Below, piece by piece: positions 29,506 to 41,399 of a DNA stretch of 64,000 nucleotides. Position numbers and translations under genes: made by a program. The stretch spans positions 10,818,642 to 10,882,641 of the forward strand of contig NC_091372.1 in NCBI RefSeq assembly GCF_038502225.1, given 5' to 3'. The notes under the pieces are model-generated. The model made no database searches, was not told the DNA's origin, and worked only from the letters and a program-made list of their open reading frames with translations. The DNA comes from Cherax quadricarinatus. Taxonomy: Eukaryota; Arthropoda; Malacostraca; Decapoda; Parastacidae. Position 1 is the first letter of the stretch, and each line of letters starts with the position of its first letter.

Positions 29506-31222
29506 AAGTTGCAGTAACTGGTGCCAGCACTTACTGCAGACAATCTTCCTTCAATATAAAAGCAAAGCATTTCATTTTTTGATCTCTTTCAATATGAAAG
29601 TAATGCATTTCATTTTCTTCATCAATTTTAGTAGCAAGTAAACACTGAGAGGAGAGGATGAACGCAGATACTTGGCAATTAGGGTAGTTGCTAATTCTGC
29701 TAATTTTCTGACACGAGCCTAAGTGGTTGGGACTTTTTCTTTTGACTAAATTTTACCATGACTCATTACATCAATGGGGAAGTTCTAAACCTGTAGGGGT
29801 TATACTGCAAAACAGGAAGTAGCTCCATCTTCTTGGATCAAAAGCCCTTCACCAGCCTCAAAGCACCCTTCCTGAAGGGACTCGTGTATGTTTAGTAGCA
29901 GACATGGAATTATTTTTCTTGTCAGGATTAAAATTAAAATTTTTTCATTTTATTCAGTCTTGGGATTTAATAATTTTGTTTTTTATCCAATTCTGTTTCA
30001 GTAAATATATTAGTTCTTTTAGTTTCTAAATTAAATTGCCAGGTGCTAAGGAATAACACGGTTCACTGTTGGTTTTCCCACTAAGTTGCCGTTAATCATA
30101 TTAGCATTCCTGAAGTAATGTTGCTCATTAAGTAACGATCCTTAACTAAGCCCAAGTGGTTAACTAAGCCCAAGTGGTCGGAGGGTATTTACACAGTTCA
30201 GCTTAGTCTGTCATTATTCCAGTATATTGTGAATTAACTTGGCTTCTCTCTACTCTTTTCACCACAATGGGCAGAAATATCCTTTCTCTAAGCAGGAGAG
30301 AATGCATGTATAGTTATTAGGTCCCCAAGTGTTTTAAGGATATGTTGCTAACCCATTTTGTAAATATTTTCCTATGCTATAGATTAAAAAGTACAATAAC
30401 CTTGAATACAAACTTTAATTCCGATACGAGCTGGTATTCTGGGGGTCACTTGCCCCTCTCTTAGGGCCACTGGCCTGGTGGGTGAACCATGATGGAAGTC
30501 GGTAGAGCGCCCAACACTTCGGTGGTAGGGTTCATACGACCTTCGCTCAGTGTTGGGCCACTTGTTGTTCACAATCTACAGTATATAAACAACCTAAACA
30601 AGGGAGCAGACAGCTAACGACACGAGTAGACTACGTACTTAAATTTCGAGACACCAGCGAGCTACATTATGATACAAGTTTATGCAGTTTAATGTAGACA
30701 AAAATGTATGTCTTAATGATTCATGAAATCATAACATATTTGCAAACAAACCATGGAACAGGTGGCATAAGCCATTGGGCCAGATGGCCCTGTAGCTTAC
30801 ACACTGGTCTGGAATTTTACGATTCACTCATCATGGGTTCTAACACCACTTGTTCTGTGGTCTGTAAGTCTTAATTAATGTTGGGGTTTGGAACTAATTA
30901 TGCCACATATAACTATACATAAACTAAATTAAACAGGTTGCAAACAAAGGTGTTTTGTTAACAGAAATCTGAAGTGAAGGCAGCAGTGTATTCATGTTCT
31001 TAATCTAATTTACTATGCACTTAGTTTCATAGTAAGAAGTATTATAAGTAACAAGTTCCAAGGTTACAGTAACTCTATGCATCATTAGATTATGTGACAC
31101 AGTGAGCATCTCCATATTACAGAATACACACAAAGCACTGGGAAACATACAGAATAAGATGGGAATCCTGTTTTAGGAATCGTTCTTAAGAAAACATAGA
31201 CCAAGAGAACTGAACCTACACA
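29506..31222. other. Intergenic, minor repeat fragments
   Basis: An (AAT)-SINE fragment is at 29770-29885. A tRNA-like block at about 30455-30545 (GTCGGTAGAGCGCCCAACAC, then GTGGTAGGGTTCATACG) may be another SINE head. A GGGCCAGATGGCCC palindrome is at 30778. No gene was recognised. Confidence 0.5.
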
Positions 31223-31383
31223 TTATTATTATTAATACATTCATTGTCAAGTACTAAATTAACAGGAGTCATACTGCCTGAAGGAATGGGAAATAATCAG
31301 GTTTGATTGAAAGGAAAGGGAGGGTGGGTCCAATTCCTGGGATCAAGAGCCCCTTACTAGCATCACAGCACCTCCCTTGAAGG
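31223..31383 (-). mobile_element. (AAT)-tailed SINE, near full length
   Basis: ATTATTATTATTAAT, then CAAGTACTAAATTAACAGG, GAATGGGAAATAATCAGG and GGGATCAAGAGCCCCTTACT in the family order. It sits directly against the LINE 3' end at 31392. Confidence 0.7.
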
Positions 31384-31391
31384 GGAACTTA

Positions 31392-32470
31392 TACATAAGA
31401 ATGCAAGAAGAGAGGAGCACTGCAGTAGGCCTACTGGCCCACGCAAAGCAAATTCTATCCACATCCAAACATTCCCTCTATACTCTTCCTCAAGTTCTAG
31501 GTTCAGTGCTATTAATTTTCCTTATGTCCTGATACAAAGGATAAACTGTCATGATTCTTCCTATGTTTTCCAGTACAATTATGTTTATTCTGTACTATAG
31601 AGACGAGAACTGTGCCACAATCTAATAAAGTCTTATTACTGACAAATAGTTATAGTACAGTACTGTATAACTTTGACACTTCTGTTACTTTTAATTCTGG
31701 TTAGAAACCCAAAGTATTAACTTTATTTCAAGTGTACCAGCTGTGACTGGCTTCAGATTTCTACTAACAAGTCTAAGCGCACTATTATTTAGTTTAAATT
31801 TACGAAAGTAACCATGGTTTTCCTCCCCAAGGATAGGCCATTAATTTATCCATAATGAACTGCACCTGCCACTTCTCCACTCACAATAATCTAGTCAAAT
31901 CTTTCGGAAATTTCTCCTGGTTTCTCCTTGGAATTTATCAGCTGGCCTATTTTTTGTCAGCAAACTTACATATGCCACCATTTATTCCCTCATCTAGGTT
32001 GTTTGTATAAATAGTGAGCAAACACTGAACAGTGTGGAACACCACTTGTCAATTGCTTTCTCCCTATTTATGCAAACTATCAGTCAGCCATGGCCTTCTC
32101 AGATAGAATATCTCCAATACTGTGTGATAGTTTATTTTATTAATTTCTTGTGTGGTACTGTACCTATCAAAAGTCCCTACTGAAGTCCAAATATATGTCT
32201 TCATAATTGTTTACAACCTCAAATACCCTAGTACGTACAAAAGAAGTACGTACATTGTTGAGCAAGAACAACTTGTGAAACTGTTAAGATCAACTTTAGT
32301 TCATTAAGTTAGCTTTGAACTGCACATTTTATTAATGATTCCAATAATTTAGCCACTACTGAGGGCAGGGTTAGAGGGCTATAATCTTAAATTAGGAACG
32401 TATCTCCCATTTTATAAATAAATATTACATTGTCGTCTTCCACATCTCCATCACAATGACAGAACCTTTG
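31392..32470 (-). pseudogene. CR1/L2-like LINE reverse-transcriptase fossil, antisense
   Basis: Read on the minus strand, about 32045-31950 gives a decayed GVPxxSV segment followed by LDEGINGGICKFAD, the RT motif B-C region with one catalytic Asp still visible. Next, about 31910-31845 gives DLTRLL.VEKWQVQF.MDK, the conserved post-FADD segment. Stops and frameshifts are frequent, so the copy is old. The 3' end (31392-31480) carries AGGCCTACTGGCCCA, shared with 42103-42205. Confidence 0.65.
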
Positions 32471-33117
32471 TGTGGCATGCAAAGAGTACATAACCTTTAT
32501 TCGGCGCATGTACACTTATTGTACATGCCTTATTGTACAGATTAGCTAATGAATTTAATCATGACTTATTGTACAGATTAGCTAATGAATTTAATCTATG
32601 TATTTAAGAACTATGTAACAAGTGACTGCAATCCATCATCATTTATCCTCAGATTAACTACGTAGTAACTCTTATGCTCCACGATTTTATTTTTTCTTTA
32701 GTTAAGAGCTATGACAGCTTGTGCAAAACATGCAATACAAATTATTGGCGAGCTACTGTATTCACAAATACTATACCCAGAAACTGTATTTCTCTCAACC
32801 TCTCAGTAACCAGGATTGAAACACTATATCAGGGCAGAAAATAAGCTCAACAAGTGTTCCCAAGCAGCCAAGCTGGACCTTGTACTGAAAACTAGAGCAC
32901 TGTAAGACAATATTCCTCATAATGGTCAATGACTGGCTTCCACACTCCACCATGGCTGGAATGTGTGTAAAATCACTGGTAATGTTCAAAATGGCATGCA
33001 TCTCTTTTTCATTATCAGAGAACTGTGCTAAGTTAGATTAAGCAGGCAATCCACAGCATGGGAAAAAGGAACTGGTAATTACCCATTTGTAGCTACAGGA
33101 GCAGAGCTATGCTCACC
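32471..33117. other. Intergenic, nothing recognised
   Basis: A local direct duplication ATTGTACAGATTAGCTAATG occurs at 32532 and 32568 (period about 36 bp). No gene or other repeat was found. Confidence 0.5.
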
Positions 33118-33235
33118 TAGGGTATACCTGGAGAGGGTTTCAAGGATCAACACACCCACGGCCCAGTGACCAGACCTCATGATGGATCAGCGCTTGATCA
33201 ACCAGGCTGTCACTGCTGGCTGTTAGTAAACCAAT
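33118..33235 (-). mobile_element. CR1-like LINE 3' tail, antisense
   Basis: ATACCTGGAGAGGGTTTCAA, then CTTGATCAACCAGGCTGTCA and CTGCTGGCTGT are the reverse complement of the CR1-like 3' end at 46300-46450. Confidence 0.75.
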
Positions 33236-33875
33236 GTACAAACCACAGCTTCATTAATCTTCATTAATCATACAATTTTCTAAAAATTCCAACAACCGAG
33301 GTATAATACTTAATATCTCTAAGATTATTCCATTCTTTCATCACTATTAATAGTGGGGATCCCTCAGTGGAGTCTAAGATCCCTCATTATAATACTTGTT
33401 TCAATAAACACAATGGCGAGGTCTGCTCAGCAAGGTCCTGAAGACCTCTCATTATACCGGGCATAGCTCAGAAGAAAGGTGGCAACCCATATGACAGTCC
33501 TAGCCTGGCTAGGGGTGTAGTTTATATGTCATATGCTAGGTGGACATACGATTGGGCCTCCACCCACACGGCTTTAGCGCTTCATATCAAAATAAATATT
33601 TATATGTATGTATGTATAGTATTGTAACCACAAATGAGTGGTATTTAATCAATAACAACACGGGTTTGACCCCCGGCTAGTCTGTGTTGTTATTCGTATG
33701 TATGTATGTAAAGATAAATTTCCCAGTATTCCTCTGGTTTCATTTTTCTTAATTTACATTTGTGGGTATCATGGCACTATTATCCAGGCCAGAGCAAGAT
33801 GTCCACATTCTACCATGGCTGGAATATGTGTAAAACCACTGGAAATAGTTGTTCAAAATAGCACGCATTTATCAG
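33236..33875. other. Intergenic, nothing recognised
   Basis: Small (AAT)-SINE and GTATGTAT simple-repeat scraps at 33560-33710 (ACGGCTTTAGCGCTTCATAT). ACCATGGCTGGAATRTGTGTAAA occurs at 32950 and again at about 33810, indicating a small dispersed duplication (R marks the varying base). Confidence 0.5.
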
Positions 33876-33879
33876 TTAA

Positions 33880-34950
33880 CCCTTTGACTGTCGCGGCCGT
33901 ATATATGCGTCTTACGAGGTACCGTGTTTGATGTATATATACTCATAAATTCTAGCAGCTTCAAATCAAGCAGGAGAAAGCTGGTAGGCCCACATGTGAG
34001 AGAATGGGTCTGTGTGGTCAGTGTGCACCATATAAAAAAAATCCTGCAGCACGCAGTGCATAATGAGAAAAAAAAACTGACCGTTTTTTTTTAATTAAAA
34101 TGCCGACTTTGTGGTCTATTTTCGTATAGTATTTATGGTTGTATTCTCGTTTTCTTGGTCTCATTTGATAGAATGGAAAACATATAGAAATAGAGGTGAT
34201 TTTGATTGATTTTACTATATAAAAGAACCTGGAAATGGAGCTCAAAGTAGGGGAAATGTTTGAGTTTTGCCAATGTTCAAAAGTAAACAAATGATGTCAT
34301 TATCCAATAAATGTCCAACTAGCCATTCTAATATGCAGTCATGAATGGGGTGATGTTATTTATACAATTATTACATTATTGCAGTAGTCTGCATAATAGT
34401 AAGTCTTCTAGAAATTTTTTGTTTGAATAAAAATTCAAAATAGAAAGCAAGAGTAATATCAGAGGGGCCTGGAGACATGACTGATGAACAAAGAAAATGC
34501 TATTTTAGAGCCAGGAATGTCTGCATTGTTCATTCTGGACCTTATTTTGAAATTGTGATATTTTTTAATTTTCGTGAAATTGGCCAAATTGCAAATTTCT
34601 GACCACATTATTGGGTAGTTGAAATCGGTAAATGGGCAGTTTCTTGTACTCAATCGATAGAAAAAATGGAGTTCTAAAGAAATAGCTATGAGTTTGGTCG
34701 ACTTGAACAACGGAATTAGCCGAAAATAGGGCTCAAAGTGGGCGAAATCGCCGATTTGTAAATATCGCCGAGGTCGCTAATTTCGCGAGAGCATAATTCC
34801 GTCAGTTTTCCATCAAATTTCGTTTTTTTTGGTGTCATTACAATCGGGAAAAGATTCTCTATCATTTCATAAGAAAAAATAATTTTTTTTTTTTTAAAGT
34901 TTGCGACACCAGGAGACACCTCAGGATTGGGGGTTGCAACAGTCAAGGGG
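33880..34950 (-). mobile_element. piggyBac-like non-autonomous element, copy B (inverted)
   Basis: TTAA (33876-33879), then CCCTTTGACTGTCGCGGCCG, runs to GCAACAGTCAAGGGG and TTAA (34951-34954). It is 1,071 bp, in opposite orientation to copy A and clearly homologous over its length. The 83-codon ORF recurs at 34459-34710 on the minus strand. The two copies form an inverted pair about 5.1 kb apart. Confidence 0.85.
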
Positions 34951-34954
34951 TTAA

Positions 34955-35537
34955 TTGTGGTAAGTTAGATTCAAGTGGACTTGGTTTATTCCCAAATCTT
35001 AGCCATGAAATACCTGAAAGAGAACTTTCATATGAGCCTAAAGGTAACCTGAAAACTTAAATTTTATATTCTCGTTGGGTTTTCTCTCATTTCTACACAT
35101 TGATATCTATTCTCGTTGGGTTTTTCTCATCTTATTAGACAAAATAATTCATAAGGTGCCCCTCTCCTGCCCAGCATGAGCCAGCAGATCTACTGCTACC
35201 TACTTATACAACACTGGGATCTGCTTCTTGCTACTGCATAAAGTCAAGCAGTTTATCGGTTCAAGAACACACTAATACTGAAACAGTTGATGGTATAGAA
35301 ATACCAACACATTATAGTGAATAAAAACATACAAGCAGCAATTGCTTATCTTCATCAATAACTTAGGTACAGCTGCCTTGGGTTCAAATTTCTGGTAACC
35401 AGAATTCATTTCAGTTATTTTACACTCGACCGATTACCTCCTTTATTACAAGTACATACGTTATTTAATTTATATTTGAAATGGTTATTTTTTCCCAGGA
35501 TTATGACCTTAAATCTGTCCACAATAAAGTGCATCTT
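34955..35537. other. Intergenic, nothing recognised
   Basis: A short duplication TTCTCGTTGGGTTTTTCTCAT-like (20 bp or less shared) occurs near 35070 and 35110. No gene was found. Confidence 0.5.
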
Positions 35538-35703
35538 GTAAAGTAAAAGGACACAAGTGCAACCTATGTGACATTTTATTGTGGCAACGTTTCGCTCTCC
35601 AGGAGCTTTGTCAAGCCATTACGGCCTGACAAAGCTCCTGGAGAGCAAAATGCTGCCACAATAAAATGTCACATTAGTTGCACATGTGTCTTTTTACTTT
35701 ACA
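35538..35703. repeat. Near-perfect fold-back repeat, CTCCAGGAGCTTTGTCA family
   Basis: The left arm GTAAAGTAAAAGGACACAAG through CTCTCCAGGAGCTTTGTCA is mirrored by TGACAAAGCTCCTGGAGAG through CTTTTTACTTTAC. About 80-bp arms have almost no spacer (AGCCATTACGGCC). Confidence 0.85.
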
Positions 35704-36649
35704 CATTGCCGGTAATTCTACCAACATTTATACAAAGTGCATCTTATACAGCAGGAATCCTATTAACTTCAAACATTACTTTACTCATTATTTATGTGAA
35801 ATGCCAAAGTCATGTGGGTCTTTCAATGTAAAAAGTAGTGGAAGGAAGGAAATTGTGAGAATTAAATAGCACTTTAATACACGAGATCACTAGGCACTAT
35901 TGCCAATAAAAGGTTAAATAAAATTGGAGAAAAAAGCCAATTTCAAACCATCCACACATAATGGGAGATTTCTCCTGGCCAACTGATGACTTGGGAACAT
36001 CAGTGATACCACTTGCATTTAAATTACAGTGTTAGAGAACCCATGGTTATACGTACTTTAAACGTGTCGTCAAATCTGCTATCTGTATAACTTACTAATG
36101 CCAGGTATTTCAAAAGTCAGTAGCTTTGCCAAATACCCTCAGTGGCACAATGGTAAATAATTTTATTCCCCATACTTCAGAATGGACTTTAAACTCTCTC
36201 AACTCATCGAAATTACTTAAAATACTTATGAAGGCAGAAACAAGGGCATTAAAATTCAATAATTTTCCGATAAAGTATACAATGATGGGTAATATTAAGT
36301 ATGTACTGTAACCAAAGTAAGTACGGTACACAAATTATGGAATACAAAATATCAAAATTATGTAAAACTCCTAACAATAAATTCAGATAGGAAACATTTA
36401 GATACAGAAACAATATAGGTCCGAAATGCTCTGAATAATCATGGGCTTTCTGTATACATTCAAGTGTCACCCTTTCCTGTATCATGTGGAAATAAATTTG
36501 ACTTTGAAAATATTTGCTTGGCCAGAGGACGAGTGACAAACTAGTGATCAGTCACTGAAGCAAACGTACCTGCCTTACATGGGTCGATATTTCTACTACA
36601 AAACACATTATTTTATTTGACTTGTTGGGTTATCCTAGGTTAAATATTC
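35704..36649. other. Intergenic, nothing recognised
   Basis: AT-rich with complementary short ORFs on both strands and no repeat family I recognise. Confidence 0.5.
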
Positions 36650-36812
36650 ATTACCCCTCAAGAGAGGTTCCTTAATGCTTGTGAGGAGCTCTCGATCTAG
36701 AGAATTGGACTTGTGCTCTAATTCCCTAAATTAATCCTGAATGCTTCCACCTCTCCCCCACAGGCACTGTATAATCTCAATGAGTTTAGTGCTCTCCCCT
36801 AATAATAAGAAT
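36650..36812 (+). mobile_element. (AAT)-tailed SINE
   Basis: AGAGAGGTTCCTTAATGCTT, then GAGCTCTCGATCTAGAGAAT, a GCACTGTATAATCTC centre and GAGTTTAGTGCTCTCCCC, ending AATAATAAGAATAA on the right. Confidence 0.7.
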
Positions 36813-36944
36813 AAACCTTCATTATTTACCAGTGTGTGCCTATGTGTGTAATATAACCAATTTAGAAATATAAAGACATTCTATAAAAAAAATTCTTATT
36901 TAACATAATAAAGTCTGCATGTTCACTTATATACCTGAATATAA

Positions 36945-37370
36945 GAGTGTATCAGTCTGTAGTGGAAGGAAGGCGGGGTAGGGGTCGGCCTAGGAAAGGT
37001 TGGAGGGAGGGGGTAAAGGAGGTTTTGTGTGCGAGGGGCTTGGACTTCCAGCAGGCATACGTGAGCGTGTTTGATAGGAGTGAATGGAGACAAATGGTTT
37101 TTAATACTTGACGTGCTGTTGGAGTGTGAGCAAAGCAAAATAACATTTATGAAGGGGTTCAGGGAAACCGGCAGGCTGGACTTGAGTCCTGGAGATGGGA
37201 AGTACAGTGCCTGCACTCTGAAGGAGGGGTGTTAATGTTGCAGTTTAAAAACTGTAGTGTAAAGCACCCTTCTGGCAAGACAGTGATGGAGTGAATGATG
37301 GTGAAAGTTTTTCTTTTTCAGGCCACCCTGCCTTGGTGGGAATCGGCCAGTGTGATAATAAATAAAATAA
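36945..37370 (+). pseudogene. RTE-like LINE copy 5, 3' end only
   Basis: It begins inside the last coding segment (GGAAGGCGGGGTAGGGGTCG) and includes the final codons, the GTTTTTAATACTTGACGTGC stop region and the GTTGCAGTTTAAAAACTGTA 3' UTR. It belongs to the same subfamily as copy 4. It ends in an AATAAATAAAATAATAAAT tail. Confidence 0.8.
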
Positions 37371-37390
37371 TAAATATATACGTATATATA

Positions 37391-37722
37391 CAGCCTCTCC
37401 TCACTTAGCGACAGAGTTCCTTTCCTAAGACCACGTCGGTAAACGAATTCGACATTAAGTGAGGAACATAGTATAATGGTAATTGGTTTGTGTCAACCAT
37501 GTTTGTCATTGTTTTAATGTCACCTTTGCACCATTTATAACATTTCTCGTATATTTTTAAATGTTTATACAGTAGTGTACTGTATGTATATTGTAATAAA
37601 CAGAATTGAGGAAATAAACTCTAATATACATGTACATTATTTAGGCATGAACACTGGTCAGAGAGCCCATCGTAAGTCCGAGTCATTGGTAAACGAGTAT
37701 GTCACTAAGTGAGGAGAGACTG
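37391..37722 (-). mobile_element. MITE, second copy of the CAGCCTCTCCTCACTTAGCG family
   Basis: TIRs are CAGCCTCTCCTCACTTAGCG and CACTAAGTGAGGAGAGACTG, TA-flanked. The interior is the reverse complement of 16934-17255 (for example the CCATTTATAACATTTCT and AATGTTTATACAGTAGTGTA blocks). Confidence 0.8.
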
Positions 37723-39255
37723 TATGTCCTGTTCTTATGTACTCTAATCACTACTGTTGAAATGTCACTAAGCAAAAAAAATTAGTTGAGATTTTCATGA
37801 CAAGAAATGCAAGACACTAGTTTTGTAGTACAGAGTAAACACCAACACCTTAACCTAATGAAACCTAACACATGGTGCATTTACCCTAAAGCATCAAATG
37901 CCTATATATGCCCAAACCACCTTTGCTTCAGTATTTTGAGGCTTATACACATGAAAGAAGTTTTCACCAGTGAAAGTAATCACTCCATCAAAATTTCTGT
38001 CCTATTTCAAAGCCATGGAAGTTTTTATTTTGTACTGTACATGAATGCAAGTGATCTCACTGGCATTACAGAGTTGTTGGTAAGTCAGAAGTCTTTAATA
38101 CGTATTTTCCTGGAGAGTTCTCCAGTTATAAATTTAGTAAGACTATCAGGACAGACTAACCTAATATAGTCTAAACCTAAATTATGTTGTTGGGTAACTC
38201 ACGGTTATATTTTAACAAGATAACAAACCTGCTACCTGGATAATTCACTAATGCTGATGATTTGAAGTCAACAAATTTGCCTGACACTGTACACATAATA
38301 TCCAAAATTTTTACAATGATCTTGATGGTACACATTTTAAGCACATGTATATATTAGATTATGCAGCTTTAACCTAAGTTATCCTAGGTTAAATTGTACA
38401 TAATTTATTATATAAAACCACTAAGTTTCAAATTTACACGAAACTCAAACAATGTGATTTATTTCCACATCAGCAGCAATGCAAATATATATAGTCATGG
38501 ACTGGGTAATGGCGACATTGATCCCCAGAACTCCCGCCAGGTATACATCATTTAATAGGTATCTTTGATGAAGGTGTTCTGCATACCAATCTAATATAAT
38601 GAATACTGGAGACAACAGAAGAAGTAGAGTTGTAATTTGAGGTAGAGTTGTAATCTGAGGTAATCAGCCACTATACAGGTACACATATATATTACATAAA
38701 CTATCATACATAGCAGCATATGTGTAGGTTACCTAGGATTACCCAAAAAGAGTCAAAGTTACTTATTTCCACTGTGGTCCTTGAAATATCTTATTATTTA
38801 AACTTTAAAAAGTTAAAACAGCTAAGTACTCAACTAAGTAAGTATATTTAGACACAGGTACACATAAGTACAATTACCGTACAGTGTAAATCACCTAGGA
38901 TAAGGCCCCAAAAAAGTCAAAGTGACTTATTTCCATTTCTAGTGGCTTTTTGTCGTTATTTTAATACACGCAAACTACATTCAAAGAAATTAAAGTTCAC
39001 TGATTTGCTTTTTCCATTCAAGGGACCGATCCCCTCAGATTACCTCTCCTCCTCTACATCGTTTCCAGTATTTATTCTCTAAATTGGACAGAAGAAGCCC
39101 GTGATTGGTGGAATGTCTGCATCAGCGAATACCCAGATGTTACATCCGTTATACATAAACTTTTGTATGGCAGTAACTGCACATACCCTAAGCTTATTCA
39201 ACATTTAGTATCATGCACAAGAGTAAAAACGTAAAATCATACAGAAAAAAAATTT
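37723..39255. other. Intergenic with degenerate SINE and CR1 scraps
   Basis: A CR1-like tail is at about 38495-38550 (ATTGATCCCCAGAACTCCCG). SINE 3' scraps lie at 38725-38780 and 38860-38940 (GTAAATCACCTAGGATAAGG, AAAGTGACTTATTTCCAT). A 120-codon ORF at 37807-38169 shows no motif and is not proposed as a gene. Confidence 0.5.
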
Positions 39256-40625
39256 AGTATACACAAAAATACAGAATAAATAAAAGACAAAATACAGAAT
39301 GAACAACACAGTACATGTATATACAAAAAATATAGCACCAGTATATACAAAAAATATAGCACCAGTATATACAAAAATATAGCACCAGTATATACAAAAA
39401 TATAGCACCAGTATATACAAAAAATATAGCACCAGTATATACAAAAATATAGCACCAGTATATACAAAAATATAGCACCAGTATATACAAAAATATAGCA
39501 CCAGTATATACAAAAAATATAGCACCAGTATATACAAAAAATATAGCACCAGTATATACAAAAAATATAGCACCAGTATATACAAAAATATAGCACCAGT
39601 ATATACAAAAATATAGCACCAGTATATACAAAAATATAGCACCAGTATATACAAAAAATATAGCAACAGTATATAAAAAAATATAGCACCAGTATATACA
39701 AAAAATATAGCACCAGTATATACAAAAATATAGCACCAGTATATACAAAAATATAGCACCAGTATATACAAAAAATATAGCACCAGTATATACAAAAAAT
39801 ATAGCACCAGTATATACAAAAATATAGCACCAGTATATACAAAATATATAGCACCAGTATATACAAAAAATATAGCACCAGTATATACAAAAATATAGCA
39901 CCAGTATATACAAAAATATAGCACCAGTATATACAAAAATATAGCACCAGTATATACAAAAATATAGCACCAGTATATACAAAAATATAGCACCAGTATA
40001 TACAAAAATATAGCACCAGTATATACAAAAATATAGCACCAGTATATACAAAAATATAGCACCAGTATATACAAAAATATAGCACCAGTATATACAAAAA
40101 TATAGCACCAGTATATACAAAAATATAGCACCAGTATATACAAAAATATAGCACCAGTATATACAAAAATATAGCACCAGTATATATAAAAATATAGCAC
40201 CAGTATATATAAAAATATAGCACCAGTATATATAAAAATATAGCACCAGTATATATAAAAATATAGCACCAGTATATATAAAAATATAGCACCAGTATAT
40301 ATAAAAATATAGCACCAGTATATATAAAAATATAGCACCAGTATATATAAAAATATAGCACCAGTATATATAAAAATATAGCACCAGTATATATAAAAAT
40401 ATAGCACCAGTATATATAAAAATATAGCACCAGTATATATAAAAATATAGCACCAGTATATATAAAAATATAGCACCAGTATATATAAAAATATAGCACC
40501 AGTATATATAAAAATATAGCACCAGTATATATAAAAATATAGCACCAGTATATATAAAAATATAGCACTAATATATACAAAAATAACATAGTATACACAA
40601 AATTCAGTATACACAAAAATAATAA
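39256..40625. repeat. 23-bp minisatellite, about 55 units
   Basis: The unit is TAGCACCAGTATATAC plus AAAAATA, with common 24-bp variants that carry an extra A. The array has two blocks: to about 40180 units carry TATATACAAAAA, and from 40181 to about 40560 almost every unit carries TATATATAAAAA. Degenerate units flank it (TATACACAAAA). The unit contains no stop in any minus-strand frame, so three overlapping minus ORFs of 420-467 codons exist. Frequent 1-bp length changes argue against coding. Confidence 0.95.
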
Positions 40626-40639
40626 AATAATAAAAATGC

Positions 40640-41310
40640 CTGACTATATAGATGGGAGGTCGAGAACCTTTATATAACCTTTATATTACGAAGCGCTAGA
40701 CCCCTATGGGCTCCCACACCTTGTTAGTGAGAATATAACCAATTCTGACCCTCCCCAGGGAAGACTAGCACACATCCAACCCCTTGGATCAAGAACCCCC
40801 CATACCGGCATGCAAGAAATCCTAAGAGAGATAAACCCACACGGGTCAATTTACTCCGCTAATAACCATTTACCGAACCTGTAGTTCCGTGTATAACCAC
40901 TAATTACCCTCGTGATTGCGGCCACCACCGCAACCACGAGGGTAAACAAGCGGTAAACCCGCACGGGCCTACATAAACAAGACAGCATTGCCCAGGTTAG
41001 GACACCTCCCTCCCCCCCCCTAACCCAGAGACACCACCTCCAAAAAATCGTCCATATCTCCCCTTATATCACCCTCCCGGCGCCTGTTCTGACCTCCAGG
41101 GATAACTACACAAGTGTCTCACCATGGCTGCAAGTGTAGCGAGGCCGAAATAAGTGTCAGACACACTTAAAATGGGACAAGTGTGGTGTTAAGTGCAGCA
41201 GCAGAGCAACAGCGGATCTTCCTTCACATCCACCGTAGGTCCTCAACGCCGCCGCGCCCGCGCGCCCGCACACCACCCCCGTCCCTCCACCCCCCCCTCT
41301 TGTAAATCAA
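40640..41310. other. GC-richer block with perfect hairpin and CpG-rich segment
   Basis: (AAT)-SINE scraps lie at 40680-40710 and 40780. A hairpin is at 40904-40945 (TTACCCTCGTG ... GCGG ... CCGC ... CACGAGGGTAA). At 41190-41300 CpG density is conspicuously high (CGCCGCCGCGCCCGCGCGCC). On the minus strand, GCAGCCATGGTGAGACAC at about 41121-41138 is a start codon followed at once by a donor-like GTGAGA. This could be the 5' end of a minus-strand gene, with no proof. Confidence 0.35.
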
Positions 41311-41317
41311 ATCAAGT

Positions 41318-41395
41318 ATATATATGTATATATATAGATGTGTATATATATGTGTGTGTGTGTCTGTGTCTGTGTGTGTGTGTGTGTGTGTGTGT
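41318..41395. repeat. (TATG)n and (GT)n simple repeats
   Basis: ATATATGTATATATATAG leads into an interrupted GT tract of about 50 bp. Confidence 0.9.
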
Positions 41396-41399
41396 AAAT

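Noticed and set aside
37807..38169. 120-codon plus-strand ORF
   Set aside because: No recognisable motif and ordinary AT-rich composition. Length is within expectation for a 64-kb window.
39211..40616. Three overlapping minus-strand ORFs of 422-467 codons (Tyr/Ile/Phe-rich, membrane-like)
   Set aside because: Direct translation of a 23-bp satellite without minus-strand stop words. The same peptide appears in all three frames and 1-bp length changes shuffle the frame.
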